NCBI GenBank assembly: GCA_914767885.1
Contig: CAJZBQ010000005.1
Location: 496,001-560,000 of the forward strand
Direction: 5' to 3'
Origin: Blepharisma stoltei
Taxonomy: Eukaryota > Ciliophora > Heterotrichea > Heterotrichida > Blepharismidae
Length of the DNA: 64,000 bases
The position numbers and the translations under genes were made by a program. A model generated the notes under the pieces. It saw only the letters and a program-made list of their open reading frames with translations, searched no databases and was not told the DNA's origin. Positions 43,781 through 55,100 of this stretch are shown piece after piece (within the stretch, counting starts at the first letter, position 1; each line of letters starts with the position of its first letter).

Positions 43781-45713
43781 ATGGATATGTTTGCTAACGA
43801 GCAATACTCTCCTAGAAAGCGAAACATGACTTTCCCCCTAAATCAACAAGAAGTCATTCAAAGCCAAAAAGAATCGACCGAATTCCTTCTGAATAAAATA
43901 AAGCAAGACTTATCACTGTCAGACAAAGCAATCAAAGACTTCAAGCAGCTAATTGATTCACACTATTCTAGTCAAAATGATAAAGAAATAATCTACCAAG
44001 ACGCTTCTTTAATTCATACTCTTAAAGCTTTTTTCTCTGTCCGAGGAATCAAGTCTTTTTCAGAAGAAAAGTTAAAAGAATGCATTAGATCATATGTCAC
44101 TCATAAGATTGACCTGGAAAAAAAGCAATGCTATCGGCATAGTGATCAATATTTCTCCCCGAAAAAACTCTCAGACCACCTAGATGAGTCATCGGAAAAT
44201 GAAATAGATGATTTAATGAACAAAATCCAAAATAATAGCTTTAATGCAGAAATAAGTGAAGATTGGAAGTTCAGTGACGAAAAAAATAGCTTTGAGATTG
44301 CAGAAAATGAAGAAACCTTTACGGAATTCAATAGAAACTGCTTGATCTCTATTTTAAAAACTCAGCTGAACTCAAGGGACTCAGAGCTGAGAAATGTAAA
44401 AAAGGCATATGAAAATGAAATTAAAAAGAAGGAAAATGAAGTTAATGAGTTGAGAATGAAGCTGGAGGAAACTGAAAAGAAGATAAAAAGTGGAAATTTC
44501 GTTGATTTGCTAAATATTCAAGACGAAATAAGGCTTAATGAAAGATCATCAATTGAAAAAATGCTTAAACAAGAAGGGGAGTTAAAAAGCTTGCAAATTG
44601 AACTAAAAATTGTGCATAAATAAAATGGCCTTTTGGTCCAAGCATTGACTCCGGCAGTGCAGCCTCGAACGATTTATTTATATTCGGCAATGTTTCCCAA
44701 ACCCATAAATGAGCAGCAATTCTAGCTAAGCAATTCTGGTAATGCACAGAGCATAGCCCTAGTCCGCTTTCAAGATTGGATTTTACCTCGAGGGGAAAGG
44801 TTGGCTCAGGGTTGGAAAGGGAAAACCTAACAGCGTCTACAGGCAATATCTAGACCATTCGGGCAACTTCCTAGTATGAAGCTGGGAGTCACGCCCCAGG
44901 CTTGAATTTTTCCTTTTTTGCATACAGTTGGCAGAAAATCAATTTTTTGGGATTTTGCTGCAGAAGTCTATAGTCTATCCACTCGACACTGCAAGGAGGA
45001 GACGGAGACATAGAATTCTATTTCGCAGGTGCCAGCATCAGTCGGTGAAGAAGAGGAAAGGTGGACCATGGCACTCGTCTCACCAGATAATTCAAAATCC
45101 CAACTTAAAATGTTCTCCTTGTCGGCGTTGAAAAGATTGTGAAGGGCTCCTTGGTAACTGCTTACCAATAGTCGAGCATTAAAAACCTCTAATTTATGTT
45201 TAAGAACTAAAAAATGTGCAAAACGAATTAGATGCCAAGATAAAATTGCTCCAAAACAATGCAATTGATATTTCAAGTTTGACTGATAATGCTAAAATGG
45301 AAAAAAATCTGAGTGATAATTTGGATTCAAAAAATGAAATAAGATTAAAAGGAGCAGAAAATAGTAGATTAAAAGAAGAAATCAATAGACTTTTAGGAGA
45401 TAAGGAGAGGCTTTTCAAACAAATAAATTGCATGTATAGGAACATTGAAGCCATGAAAGATTGCTTGGATTCACATGTGAAATTTTTCAAAGAAAGAGAC
45501 GAGATTAGAGATAGGATATTAAACCAAGCAATTTATAAGCAGCATCAAAATGCAAAAGAAGAAATTAAAAGAAACTATCTTATAGAAACAAATATTTTAT
45601 TGCCGAAAAGAGAGAGGGATTATGGTTTTTCATTTTGGACCTTGCTTATATCTATCGCAATGACTCTTTTTTATTCGTTATATTACAGCTTTGTTCTAAA
45701 CGAAATCCAATAA
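43781..45713 (+). CDS. Coiled-coil protein with C-terminal membrane anchor, interrupted by a SINE-like element
   Basis: The model is 43781..44608, 45213..45713, 442 residues. N-terminus MDMFANEQYSPRKRNMTFPL, helical; long coiled coil from about 190 (RDSELRNVKKAYENEIKKKE, DNLDSKNEIRLKGAENSRLK); C-terminal hydrophobic anchor WTLLISIAMTLFYSLYYSFV. Collapsing the target-site duplication joins IELK to NVQNELDAKI and keeps the heptad register. The topology resembles tail-anchored golgin-like tethers; that is an inference, and no family is recognised. Confidence 0.75.
44619..45204 (+). mobile_element. SINE-like retroposon copy 3, inside a CDS
   Basis: Begins AATAAAATGGCC, contains GGAGGAGACGGAG and CTTGGTAACTGCTTACCAATA, ends ATTTATGTTTAAG. 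Flanked by AACTAAAAATTGTGCA and AACTAAAAAATGTGCA (one mismatch). It introduces stops into the coiled-coil gene, so it has to be removed for the gene to work. Confidence 0.85.
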
Positions 45714-45872
45714 GCGCTATAGAAATCGCTTTTATTATGTATTTAATGCTTTTGTTTTAATATTAAATCTATTATGTATAATTTATAAAGATTTATCAAC
45801 TCATTTATCGAATAAATTACTTAAATTAATGTTTTTTATATAGAATCCAATTTTTAGAGCATTAAATCTTAT

Positions 45873-46484
45873 TTATTGGGATTCTAGATTTTGGTTTTCA
45901 TTAATAGGATCAAACCCTCCTCCCTCCTGAAGCTTCTTGAAGGACTGGACTAGAACTTGGTGCCAATGTATTGCCTTTACGTAAAAAAATCCTAGCACAA
46001 ATCCACTTATGGTGAACGATAAAATGATCCAAGCAATTGCATAAGACTCCCCGTTTCCATAAACGCTGTCCCAATGGGCTTTATAATCATCATATCTGAT
46101 AACTGAAGAATAGAGTAAAGCAACCAAAAATATAATCGAGAATCCTAGCAATGCATTTGCGTATTTCTTAGAAGTCCCTTTTGATGCAACCTTTAAGACC
46201 TTCAGGCCAGTTATCCCCATCAGAATTCCCAAAACTGAAACTCCTAATGCAAGACCCCAGTCTATTAATTTCCATGCATCAGTCCAGTCGAGTTCCTCTG
46301 GTAAAAATATTTTGATGATGTTTAGAAGCAGCATCACTGAAAAAAAGCCGCATAGGAAATAAGAAAAGAGTCGAATAATGCGGATTGAGCTATGGACGTG
46401 CAGATCATAGATTTTTTTGGTTATTCCTTCACTTTCTTTAAAGCTGTAATAACTCACTGTCACGCCTGAGCTTATATTGAACAT
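45873..46484 (-). CDS. Four-transmembrane protein of unknown function
   Basis: 203 residues from ATG 46484. Hydrophobic segments at about 35-60 (LFSYFLCGFFSVMLLLNIIK), 72-95 (WGLALGVSVLGILMGITGL), 108-128 (NALLGFSIIFLVALLYSSVI) and 148-172 (AIAWIILSFTISGFVLGFFY). The C-terminal tail is hydrophilic (GGGFDPINENQNLESQ). No family recognised; single exon. Confidence 0.7.
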   Translation of the reverse strand: MFNISSGVTVSYYSFKESEGITKKIYDLHVHSSIRIIRLFSYFLCGFFSVMLLLNIIKIFLPEELDWTDAWKLIDWGLALGVSVLGILMGITGLKVLKVASKGTSKKYANALLGFSIIFLVALLYSSVIRYDDYKAHWDSVYGNGESYAIAWIILSFTISGFVLGFFYVKAIHWHQVLVQSFKKLQEGGGFDPINENQNLESQ

Positions 46485-46674
46485 TTATAAGGCTGATTAA
46501 TTTTAATAAGTTAGCATAAGATAAATAAAGACTATAGATGGAGGATTATAATCAACAAAAATTCTGTCCTTTAGACAAATAAAAAAATATATTACTATAT
46601 AATGATTATTGAAATAATTAGATTGTATAATAATTCTAAAAAATTCAAAAGATTTAATTAATTCAATATAAATT

Positions 46675-49600
46675 TTAATTAAGAAACCATGGCTGATTAA
46701 TCTTTCTCTTATATTCTTCTATTCTACTCTTTAGCTCGAGATTTGGAATTAAATCATTCACTGAGATTGGCTTAAAATGCTTAGGATCTCTTCCTGTAGT
46801 TTTAATCACTTTTATTATTTCTTCTTTTTCGTATGTTATTCCAGTTATATGAACTTTTACAGGATTTTCCATAATTTTCTTAGTAATTGGATCAAGAAAT
46901 TCAATAGGAGCCCCTTGGCTAATCAAATTATTTGGTAGTAAGTTTTTTATCATTTCTTTAATAGACTTCGATGCATATAATCTTGTGTATTCCTTAGCCC
47001 TTTCATTATAATTTAGAATGTTATCTCTATACACTGCAGCTTTGTTTGCATCTAAAGGATCTAAAGGCTCAGGAATCATAAGTAGACCATAAATGCAGCT
47101 TAATAGTTGTTTAATATGAGTATCAACAGTATAAAACTGGTCTAAAATGGAATGACAAATCGGCTCCATGTCAAATGGCAGTGTATTTTTGATATGTACA
47201 TATTTCATCGAAGTGCGTTTGTTCGAAAATTTTAAATAGTCTGACATTTGAGCGAAATTTAACTTTTTTCTCACAGCTAAAAGTTTCAATCAATTTTCGA
47301 CCAAATGTACTTGGGTGAAAGCTCGCTATCAAAAGTGCACGATCATTGGGCCTGCACCTTGACAAATCCTACCATTCTCATTAACATTGCAGTGATAAAT
47401 TGGGGTAATAAATCTTATCTCAGGACACTTAAAGGGGTAATTTTTTCCAAATCTTAAATAGAGATGAAAGGTGCCATTTTGATAGGGGGTTAATTTGGGA
47501 CCTTTTATAAAAATATTCCAAAATGTGTCATCCTGCTCACATGGGAATACAAATATATATTTATGAGGGTTTTCATTTAGAATATGCAATTCTTTCATTA
47601 TCCTTTTATATCTGCTTGCTGTTGAAGTATTTTGCCAAACTGGACAAGAAACAGAAACTCTATCAATGGTTCTTTGAGAGCTCTCTAGACTGAGATCTAT
47701 TTGGTAAGGCTTTTTCATAATGGGAGCTTTTGATGAAAAGTTTTGCACTTTTAATTCTTCAAAGCGTTGAGAGTTTAATTCGAGTTTTGAAGATACATTT
47801 TCTCTGCATTTTACTGATAAAAATGTTTCTGATTCAAACAGCTTTATTCCTTCTTGATGACTACTTGGTAGAAAAATATATCCTCCAGTAGCCAAACAAA
47901 GAGCTTTTAATTCATTTGATAACTCTCCAACTACAACTGCATCAGCTATTATTTTATTGCTAATGAGTAGCTTGGCAGTTTCCAGTGGTTTATTTTGAGA
48001 GCAAGTATCTTCACCATCACTCAGACAAAGAATTCTCAACAAAATCTCTGGATATTTCTGCTTTAGAGGTAATAAGGCATTTACTGCAATATGAAAAGAA
48101 TCCCATAACTTCGTTGTGCCTTTAGGATTTAAAATTTTGGTCTGATTTACAAACGTTATTATATTCTCAGTAAAATTTGAAATTTTTTGTACATCAGAAT
48201 TAAACACATAAAGTGAAACAATATTTTTCAAATCATAGCCTATTGTCCTATCAGAAAAAGATTCAAAAAATTGCTTTATTGCGTCAACTCTCTTAAATTT
48301 ATCCTTGCTCCCAAAATACTGATTATCCATTGAAGAACTATTATCAAATAGCACAGCAATCGCCTCTTCTGGTGTCCGCGTAATTAATTCTTTTTGTTCT
48401 TCCTCAACGATATTTATTTCCAATTGGCTTGCAAGCTCTGAAACATCAACATCTTCGCATGATTTGTCAATTACATTCATTAGTGTTATTTTATTCGGCT
48501 TACATTCTGTAAGTCCAAGATTTACGCAGATATCTTTTGATTTGTTCAATGTGAGATGGTTTTTGAATTCAGAAGATTTCAGAGATAATGGAGCAATGAA
48601 TTTAAGCAAGGGGTGATTATTTCTTAATTGCGTTCATTGCTTATAGGTTAATTCTGAAGTGAAAGCTTGCAACTGCAATAATACACTATTATTTTTTGGA
48701 TTAAAAGTACCAATCCACTGATCAGCAGATGTTTTGCTGCTTAAGGAAGCTCTTTTTGTAATATACTTAAAACTATCGTCTATTGCTAGATCTCCAATAT
48801 TCAAAATTTTCCCTACATTTGGGATTTCTTGATCTAAATTGATGTATTGAATGACACTGTTATAATCATAAAAGCTGCAGTTTCCATCTTGTTTTTTTAA
48901 TTTCACAGGCTCGCCTATATCATTAAGTGAAAGTGGACATATAGCATTCATAATCTCATATTTTTCTTCACCTGCTACTTGATCTTCCACAGCTCCACTA
49001 ATTTCAAATAAAACTCCTAAAATTTCTAAAGAATGTTCAAAAAGCTTAGCATCAGAAATATTTATATTGAAAAGATTCTGAGATAAACTTTTGATGAGTA
49101 ATATGAATCCTTCCTCTAAAGCTATTGAGTTAAGAACGCTCATAGATCTATTCTTTTGCAACTCATATAAAGATTGGATTAATGGAGAGCAATTATTACT
49201 TAAGTGCCGAATGCAAGACAATAGTTGCTGATAATTTATTTTTTGCAGTTCTACTTTAGAAAAAGCATACAAAAATGAATGAAGAGTTCTTCTTCCGGCT
49301 ACAGTTTGTGGGATAGATTGTGCTTGCATTGCTTTGTAAGAGCCTTCGGTATTACCAACTTCATAAATAAAATAATTCAAAATATCTCCTGGCTTTATAT
49401 AATAGCTACTCAATATTTTATTGTCTTCAAACAGTGAGTCGTTTTTATCTGTTATTTTTAAGTTGAAAGTTGGTATGCTAAGAAGATTATACATTTTCTG
49501 CTTCAAATTTAAAAAAGTATTTTTCTTTAAGTTAACCTTTATGGCCCAAGTTTTAGACTCATCCGTATCATGTTTTAAAAAAATTGTATCGTCTCCATCA

Positions 49601-50127
49601 TTATGATTAATTGGAGGTTCTATTTTATGATCAAAATCTGGGATAATAAATCCACATATTTTTTCTTTATCTTTTAGCACCTCGTCACAACTAGTAAAGT
49701 GCATTTGGTATAGGGATCCAACTAGGGGATAGCCATTTTCACTATAAAATGCACATATTAAACCAGGATTCTTAGCTTGGTGATAATTAAGGACCATTTT
49801 TGACAATTCTAATAATTTTGCCTTATGCTCGATTTTGAATGATATAAAATCTGATGGTCTTGAGGAGTTAAAAATCCTGCATTGGATTGTGTATTTTATA
49901 GTTGGAGTTTGTATCTCTGATAAGCTCAATGAGATTTCTGATCCTGGAGAAGAAAGCACAGAAAAGCTGTCTGATGAATCGGATCTCGAATATGATGCCA
50001 TAGTGTTCCTTTCAAAAGAAACAGAAAAGCTGAGCTCTGATTTTCCTGATAAGGTTGCACGATTTATAATAGTGCTGTAAGTTTTCTCGTCTATGATTTT
50101 CACTATTCGGCCATCTCGATCATACAT
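46675..50127 (-). CDS. VWA - ubiquitin-conjugating (E2) - U-box (E3) fusion protein
   Basis: The model is complement(46675..47161, 47369..50127), 1081 residues. N-terminal ~270 residues contain ubiquitin-like stretches (IQCRIFNSSRPSDFISFKIE, TWAIKVNLKKNTFLNLKQKM). A VWA domain at about 585-770 has the MIDAS-like AVLFDNSSSMD and ILCLSDGEDTC. The E2 fold (about 845-1000) shows FHLYLRFGKNYPFKCPEIRF, HCNVNENGRIC with catalytic Cys922, then HSILDQFYTVDTHIKQLLSC, LLMIPEPLDPLD. A U-box at about 1005-1075 reads FLDPITKKIMENPVKV. E2 and E3 functions are thus in one chain. A TGA Trp at 48634 links the first two thirds. The E2 part is restored only after IES excision. Confidence 0.85.
47162..47368. mobile_element. 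IES, 207 bp, flanked by 9-bp TGACAAATC repeats
   Basis: TGACAAATC at 47153-47161 and 47360-47368. Excision joins GRIC to HSILDQF in the E2 core. The insert ends are degenerate inverted repeats: both have an AT-rich (A/G)GTG(C/T)A(C/T)TTTTGATA block 19 nt from the edge and a TTCGAAAATT block further in. No CTCCCC end and no TA in the repeat, so it is a different class from the MITE families. Its length is divisible by three but retention brings in-frame stops. Confidence 0.8.
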
Positions 50128-50150
50128 ATGCTTGCTTACTGAGAACAGCT

Positions 50151-50681
50151 GATAATATTAAAATGGCGATACGTGTCAACCTACCCTCTTGGTGCAACAG
50201 TCCAGACCTTATGGTCGCAGCGAACTAAGACAGACTCCGAGCCAAGAATCAAGTGTAAGCTCAAGAGACGTGCATCCGGGTAGTTTTTTTGGCTGCTTTC
50301 CTCTGGTTCGAAATAGAGGTGCTCATTGGATCCGGGGACACATGCATATTCCTCTGCCGAGAAACTGGGGGTTTCGGCCAGGCCACAGGGAGTAGAATTT
50401 TTCCTTTAGTTGTTGAAGGAAGGCACTTCGGCGCTCAACAGACTCCAAGAATCCTTGGAATCAAGCTACTTCAAATCCCCTGTAGCAGAGCCGTAAAATC
50501 CATAAGTGGCACTCTCAAGACTGAAATCGCAAGGAGGAGACAGAAGGTACCGGAAGTGGCACCCATTATTGGGAATAGACCCTCTAGGCTAGAGTCGAAA
50601 AGGGGTAGAATCTCCTGTACGGGAGGTCTTTGGTGACTGCTTCACCATTATGGCTAACGCCTCTATAATAACCTAAACTAA
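50151..50681 (+). mobile_element. SINE-like retroposon copy 4
   Basis: Begins GATAATATTAAAATGGCG; contains AAGGAGGAGACAG and TTTGGTGACTGCTTCACCAT; ends with a CCTAAACTAA-type tail. Flanked by CTTACTGAGAACAGCT (50135-50150) and CCTACTGAGAAAAGCT (50682-50697). It sits just upstream of the VWA-E2-U-box start. Confidence 0.8.
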
Positions 50682-50734
50682 CCTACTGAGAAAAGCTTAA
50701 AAGATTTCCTCAAATAGATAAAAATACTTAGCGT

Positions 50735-50893
50735 CTATTTATTTTGAACTTCTATAATACTGAATTGCCATGAATCGGCATTCGTTTGTCCCGAAATAAG
50801 TTTTATGAGCTCGTGATATGTTTTTGGAGCAACAATGCATAGAGTAGTATTTTCAGGAATAGAGATCAATAGATCTATACTATTCTCAGCCAT
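50735..50893 (-). CDS. Possible small protein (52 aa)
   Basis: ATG 50893 gives MAENSIDLLISIPENTTLCI... to TAG at 50735, with plausible codon use and one Trp as TGG. A GTTCAAAATAAATAG segment at the end could be a 15-nt intron, which would extend the frame into the SINE flank. Alternatively it is the 5' exon of something larger. Not recognised. Confidence 0.35.
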   Translation of the reverse strand: MAENSIDLLISIPENTTLCIVAPKTYHELIKLISGQTNADSWQFSIIEVQNK

Positions 50894-51141
50894 TTTATTT
50901 ATATTATATCAATTCAATTAATCAACAGTATATTTATTATTTAATTCAAATGGATTTCTGATTTGGATTGAAATGATTCCTTCGACACTTAAATTATGCA
51001 AAAAAGGTATACCATTGATTTTTGAGGGAAAAAATAAAAATATGGTAATATCATCCAACAAAATCGAGAAATATCACTAATGAAATCATGCATGAAAATA
51101 CATTAAGGCATTAGCGATTGTTGCTTATATTAATTTTAAAA

Positions 51142-52731
51142 TTATTCTTCATATTCCTCTCCTGATCCATCCACTCTGCAAATGGCCAAATGCGCTTCAT
51201 AGCATTTCAAATGGCACGGTTTATTACACACTTTGCATTTATATTCTGTCCGGTTATAGCTTCCGCTGCAATGTGCGCATTTTCTATGATAGTTCATTTT
51301 TTCCATAGGCTCTTCGGTCTGAGGCCTATCTTTTCCAGAATTATATCTTATCAAATCCAACCCCAAAGATTTTTTAAATGTATCAAGCCGGTTTCTCTTT
51401 GTCTTTTTTAGTCCTGTAAATTGATTATAAATAATGAAAGAGTTTATTATTGCTGCTTGGACTAAAAAATTGAATATAGATTTTCATACCCTACCAGAGA
51501 ATTTTTCAGTACTTGAGATATACTTATTGAATTCAATGGCCCCGTCTTTGAATTTTTCATATTTTTCTGCCAATTTAGGCCTGCAAAGAGTTTCTGGAGC
51601 TCTGTCTGATCTTTGCTTGGTTTTTACTGTATTGCTTACAGATTCCCTATTAGAAATGAAATGCATAGGTCTTTTATCAGTCCATGCACAATACAAAATG
51701 TCTCTGCAGGAATAATATTTAGGGATCGAACTTCGCTTAGTTTTGGGGGGTAAGCATCCTTCATTTCTGTCTATTTTTGCAGTAAAATTAATTCCTAAAT
51801 CATTAAGAATCATTGCAAGTTGAACACTTGAATGGCGCTTGCCGAAATAAAGATGGCAATCTCTGCTTTCCAATCCATCAACTAAATTTAAAATGGTGTT
51901 TTTTCCTAAATTATTTTCAATTTCTGTATATGATCCTCTCACAAATGCAAAATTCCATAAATAGCTTAACGAGCAATCATATACGCCAAATATTTTTGTG
52001 TGGATACCTCTTGGCTTATCTTTATAAGGAATGGGGACTTCTTTAATGCAAACTCTTTTTCCTGGGTGAACGTTTTTTTGAAAATTCGTTCTTATTTTAT
52101 TAGCGATTGGCAGCAAGTTCTCAATACATTGATTTGGGCAGTTACTACAAGAAAGATGAAGCATGTCATACAAAGCATCAAATCTGTCTTTTGGCATTGC
52201 TGATGAAATTACTTTATTTCCATATAAATCGCTTGAAGACCAATAATCATTCATATAAGGGATTCTTACAAGTCCTATTAAAATTCAGATACCTATAAAA
52301 GTTTCCATTTCGGTTGGGGATATTCTTTCTTCCATTGCTTTGGATTTTTTATAGCAAACATTATAATTCCTCCTCATAAAATCTGAGTAAGTTACTGTAT
52401 AATTTATAAGGAGATTAATAACTTTTGAGTCAAAAAACTTACGAAATAGGTTAATAGGATTGGGGTCTTCGTTATGGCTTGGTGGATTTATCATGATTTT
52501 TGCAGACCTTTTGTGAATGGATTTTAATTTTTGGAAATTGGTAGTTTCTTTCCAATTAACAGCAGGGTCTGAGTTCTGAGACTGGTCTTTTTCGGTTGTT
52601 TTTTGGTGCTTTTTGGGCTTGCTTGATAGCTCCATGCCAAGCTCATCTATTATGGGGTTATCGCATGGCTCTTCTATTGGGGCTGAATCCTCTACAGCAA
52701 AATCAATTTGCTCCATATCATTTGATTTCAT
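51142..52731 (-). CDS. PiggyMac-like domesticated piggyBac transposase lacking catalytic Asp residues
   Basis: 529 residues from ATG 52731. An acidic N-terminus leads to a DDE_Tnp_1_7-type core: FRKFFDSKVINLLINYTVTY, ETFIGIWILIGLVRIPYMND (Trp = TGA), MLHLSCSN, PGKRVCIKEVPIPYKDKPRG, HTKIFGVYDC, LESRDCHLYFGKRHSS. The C-terminal Cys-rich zinc-binding domain reads CAHCSGSYNRTEYKCKVCNK PCHLKC. Where piggyBac has DE(M), YMDN and GGVD, this has IKEV, YFGK and SSTE, so all three Asp positions seem lost. Ciliate PiggyMac excises IESs, and paralogues without the triad act as partners. No TIRs surround it and no IES interrupts it, which favours domestication. Confidence 0.85.
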
Positions 52732-52951
52732 ATTATTTATTAAAAATTAGGTAGAATTGAGACCCATTTATATGGAATTTATTCACTCTGATGATGCCCC
52801 CAAATTTATTATTTTAAAGTTATAATTTGATTTATTTTAAAATTATAATTTGATTACTACAACCCAAAATGACTTTGCAAACTGGTCGAACAAATAAATA
52901 TTTATTGAAAACTATAAAGCATTTACTTATTTTAGATTATATTATAAAGAA

Positions 52952-53827
52952 ATGAAAAGCAGAAACAGTTACAAAGAATCTATCAGTGATGAGCAAATAT
53001 TAAATCAATCACCCAAAATCAAAATTCTTCAAAAAGAAGTTGAAATTCTTGCAGATAATTATCACGTTCTATACATGAGTGAATTTCGAAGCTTAGGAAC
53101 AATCAATATCTGAACCCATAAAAATTCATTAAAAAAACTAAGGCTGCCAGAAAAAGCTGCAAATCGCTTTACAGCTATTTGTCGAATTCCAGGAAATAAG
53201 ATATTCTGCTATGGAGGTGTAAAATTCGATGGATCATGATCTGGGATGACATTCACTATCGATTCAAATAATGAAATTGAAATTTTTGAGTCTGGGAATC
53301 CATGCATTCAGGCATGCTGTATTTATTTTGACGGTTGTGTTTACACCATTGGAGGTCTCACCAACCAATTTAAGAGATTTAATCTATCTCTAAAAATGTG
53401 ACAAAAAAGAGTAGAATGCCATTCCCAACGCTTCTCTACAGGAGGACAAATTCAAGGATTCATTATTTATTCTAATTTAGAAGATGGTATAAATATTTAT
53501 GATCCATATGCAAATACCCACCAAACAGTGCTATCTCTTCCTCATAGCTGAAAAAATGTGTTTGTTGGGAGTAATAATAGAACTTATTGTTTCCAATTTT
53601 ATGAGAGTATCTATGAAAGTGGTTTTAATAATGTTTTTAAATGGAATAATATTGGAAAATGCAATTTGGTTTTAAAAGATATTTTTGGATGTCCTACTAA
53701 TTTCTGCAATAAAATATATTTTTTAAATGGAGATGATGTTTGTGAATTTGACTTAGGTAAAAAGCAAATTAAAGTTAGTTTTAGTTTCACATGGCTTGGG
53801 GCCTATTCAGAATGCTGCACATTTTAA
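52952..53827 (+). CDS. Kelch-type beta-propeller protein
   Basis: 291 residues (MKSRNSYKESISDEQILNQS). After a short helical N-terminus, kelch-like repeats: RIPGNKIFCYGGVKFDGSWS, CCIYFDGCVYTIGGLTNQFK, NNRTYCFQFYESIY, FCNKIYFLNGDDVCEF. Four TGA codons stand for Trp. It resembles the kelch part of the B-box gene at 1236-4589 but lacks B-box and TPR. Function is likely protein interaction; partner unknown. Confidence 0.75.
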
Positions 53828-54524
53828 TAGTTTTGCAAATTAAAATCTTTGATTTTGAATATTAAATTTTTCTTCAATTAAAAAAAATATTTATGAGAGA
53901 TAATACAGCATAAAATTATAAGAAAGCAATATGATCCAAACTATTTTTCTATTTTTAAATTAAATTTAGCCAAACTATTTTTCTATTTTTAAATTAAATT
54001 TAGTCCCCAATGTTTATTTTGGCTTATCTGTAATTGCTAATTTAAATTTTTGAAACATTGTTCATATAGAAAGCATGATGATTTGAATTTATTAAAAATT
54101 AATCATAATATAATGAAATCTCTGCTAAGAGAACTAAGTGCATTGACCCTGCAATTGAAGATATAAATTATAAAGATTCAATATCTAGAGGAAGTTCAGT
54201 TTACGAGAAAAGCCAATTTTATTATGGTGAATAAAACCCAATGAAAAAATTATAAATATGTTTCAATATTTTATAGAAATAGTTGACACTTTTAATTTTG
54301 ATATAATGATTCATTAATTTCATTACCATCTAAGTTAAATACTTAAATTAAATTACCTTATATGACTTATACAGCAATTTACCAAATGAACAAAATTGTA
54401 AAATCAAAAATTCCCTAAGAAAGCTAACTTAATTTTGCTTTTGCTTGAAATATGCGAGGGAAAATTCCTATGAAAAATAAGCACGCAATTATACTGCCTT
54501 TCTTTTCTTAAAATTCACAAATAA
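53828..54524. other. AT-rich intergenic region with a 34-bp tandem duplication
   Basis: No coding frame seen. Only the exact 34-bp tandem repeat at 53936-54003 stands out. Confidence 0.5.
53936..54003. repeat. Two exact tandem copies of a 34-bp unit
   Basis: The unit starts CCAAACTATTTTTCTATTTT and ends TAAATTTAG; the copies are directly adjacent and identical, which suggests recent slippage or duplication. Confidence 0.9.
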
Positions 54525-55100
54525 ATGGAATCAGAAGAGTTTGACGAGTCTACATCTATCCCTGACAATTATATCTGCCCAATAACCCAAGAGATTATGA
54601 TAAATCCCGTTGTTGCAGCTGATGGGCATAGCTATGAGAAAGAAGCTATTTTAAAATGATTCAAAACAGGCCACCTCACAAGTCCATTAACAAATGAAAA
54701 ATTAAGTTCTTTTTCAGTCATTGATAACTTCAGATTGAAAGCAATTATAAAGGATTTCAAAGAAAGCCTATCTGAAGTTCAAAGACAAAAACAGTTAAAA
54801 ATTGAAGAAGAAAGAGCAATGAAAGAAAAAGAAGAAGCTTATAAAGTAAATTTAGAAAAAATTCAAGAAGAAAATAAGGCAAATTTGGAATTTTTAGAAG
54901 AAGAAAAGGAAAAAGTTAAAAAACTTAAAGAAAATGTTGAGCAAATGGAGAGAGAAGCAGAAAAGCTGCAAGAAAAGGTTGAAGAGATGAATTTAGAAAG
55001 AAAAATTAGTTATGAAGATAAAATTATTGAATACATAGCAAATAATCTGAGTTTTGAGCTAGCGTTTTCGATAAGGCAAAGTCTGAGATATGCTTTATAA
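54525..55100 (+). CDS. U-box coiled-coil protein, putative E3 ligase
   Basis: 191 residues. U-box at about 14-85: [39 protein letters not shown] (Trp = TGA), SPLTNEKL, then a Lys/Glu coiled coil (about 95-165, [20 protein letters not shown]) and a short C-terminal helix. By family the U-box binds E2 enzymes and supports ubiquitin transfer. Single exon. Confidence 0.85.
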
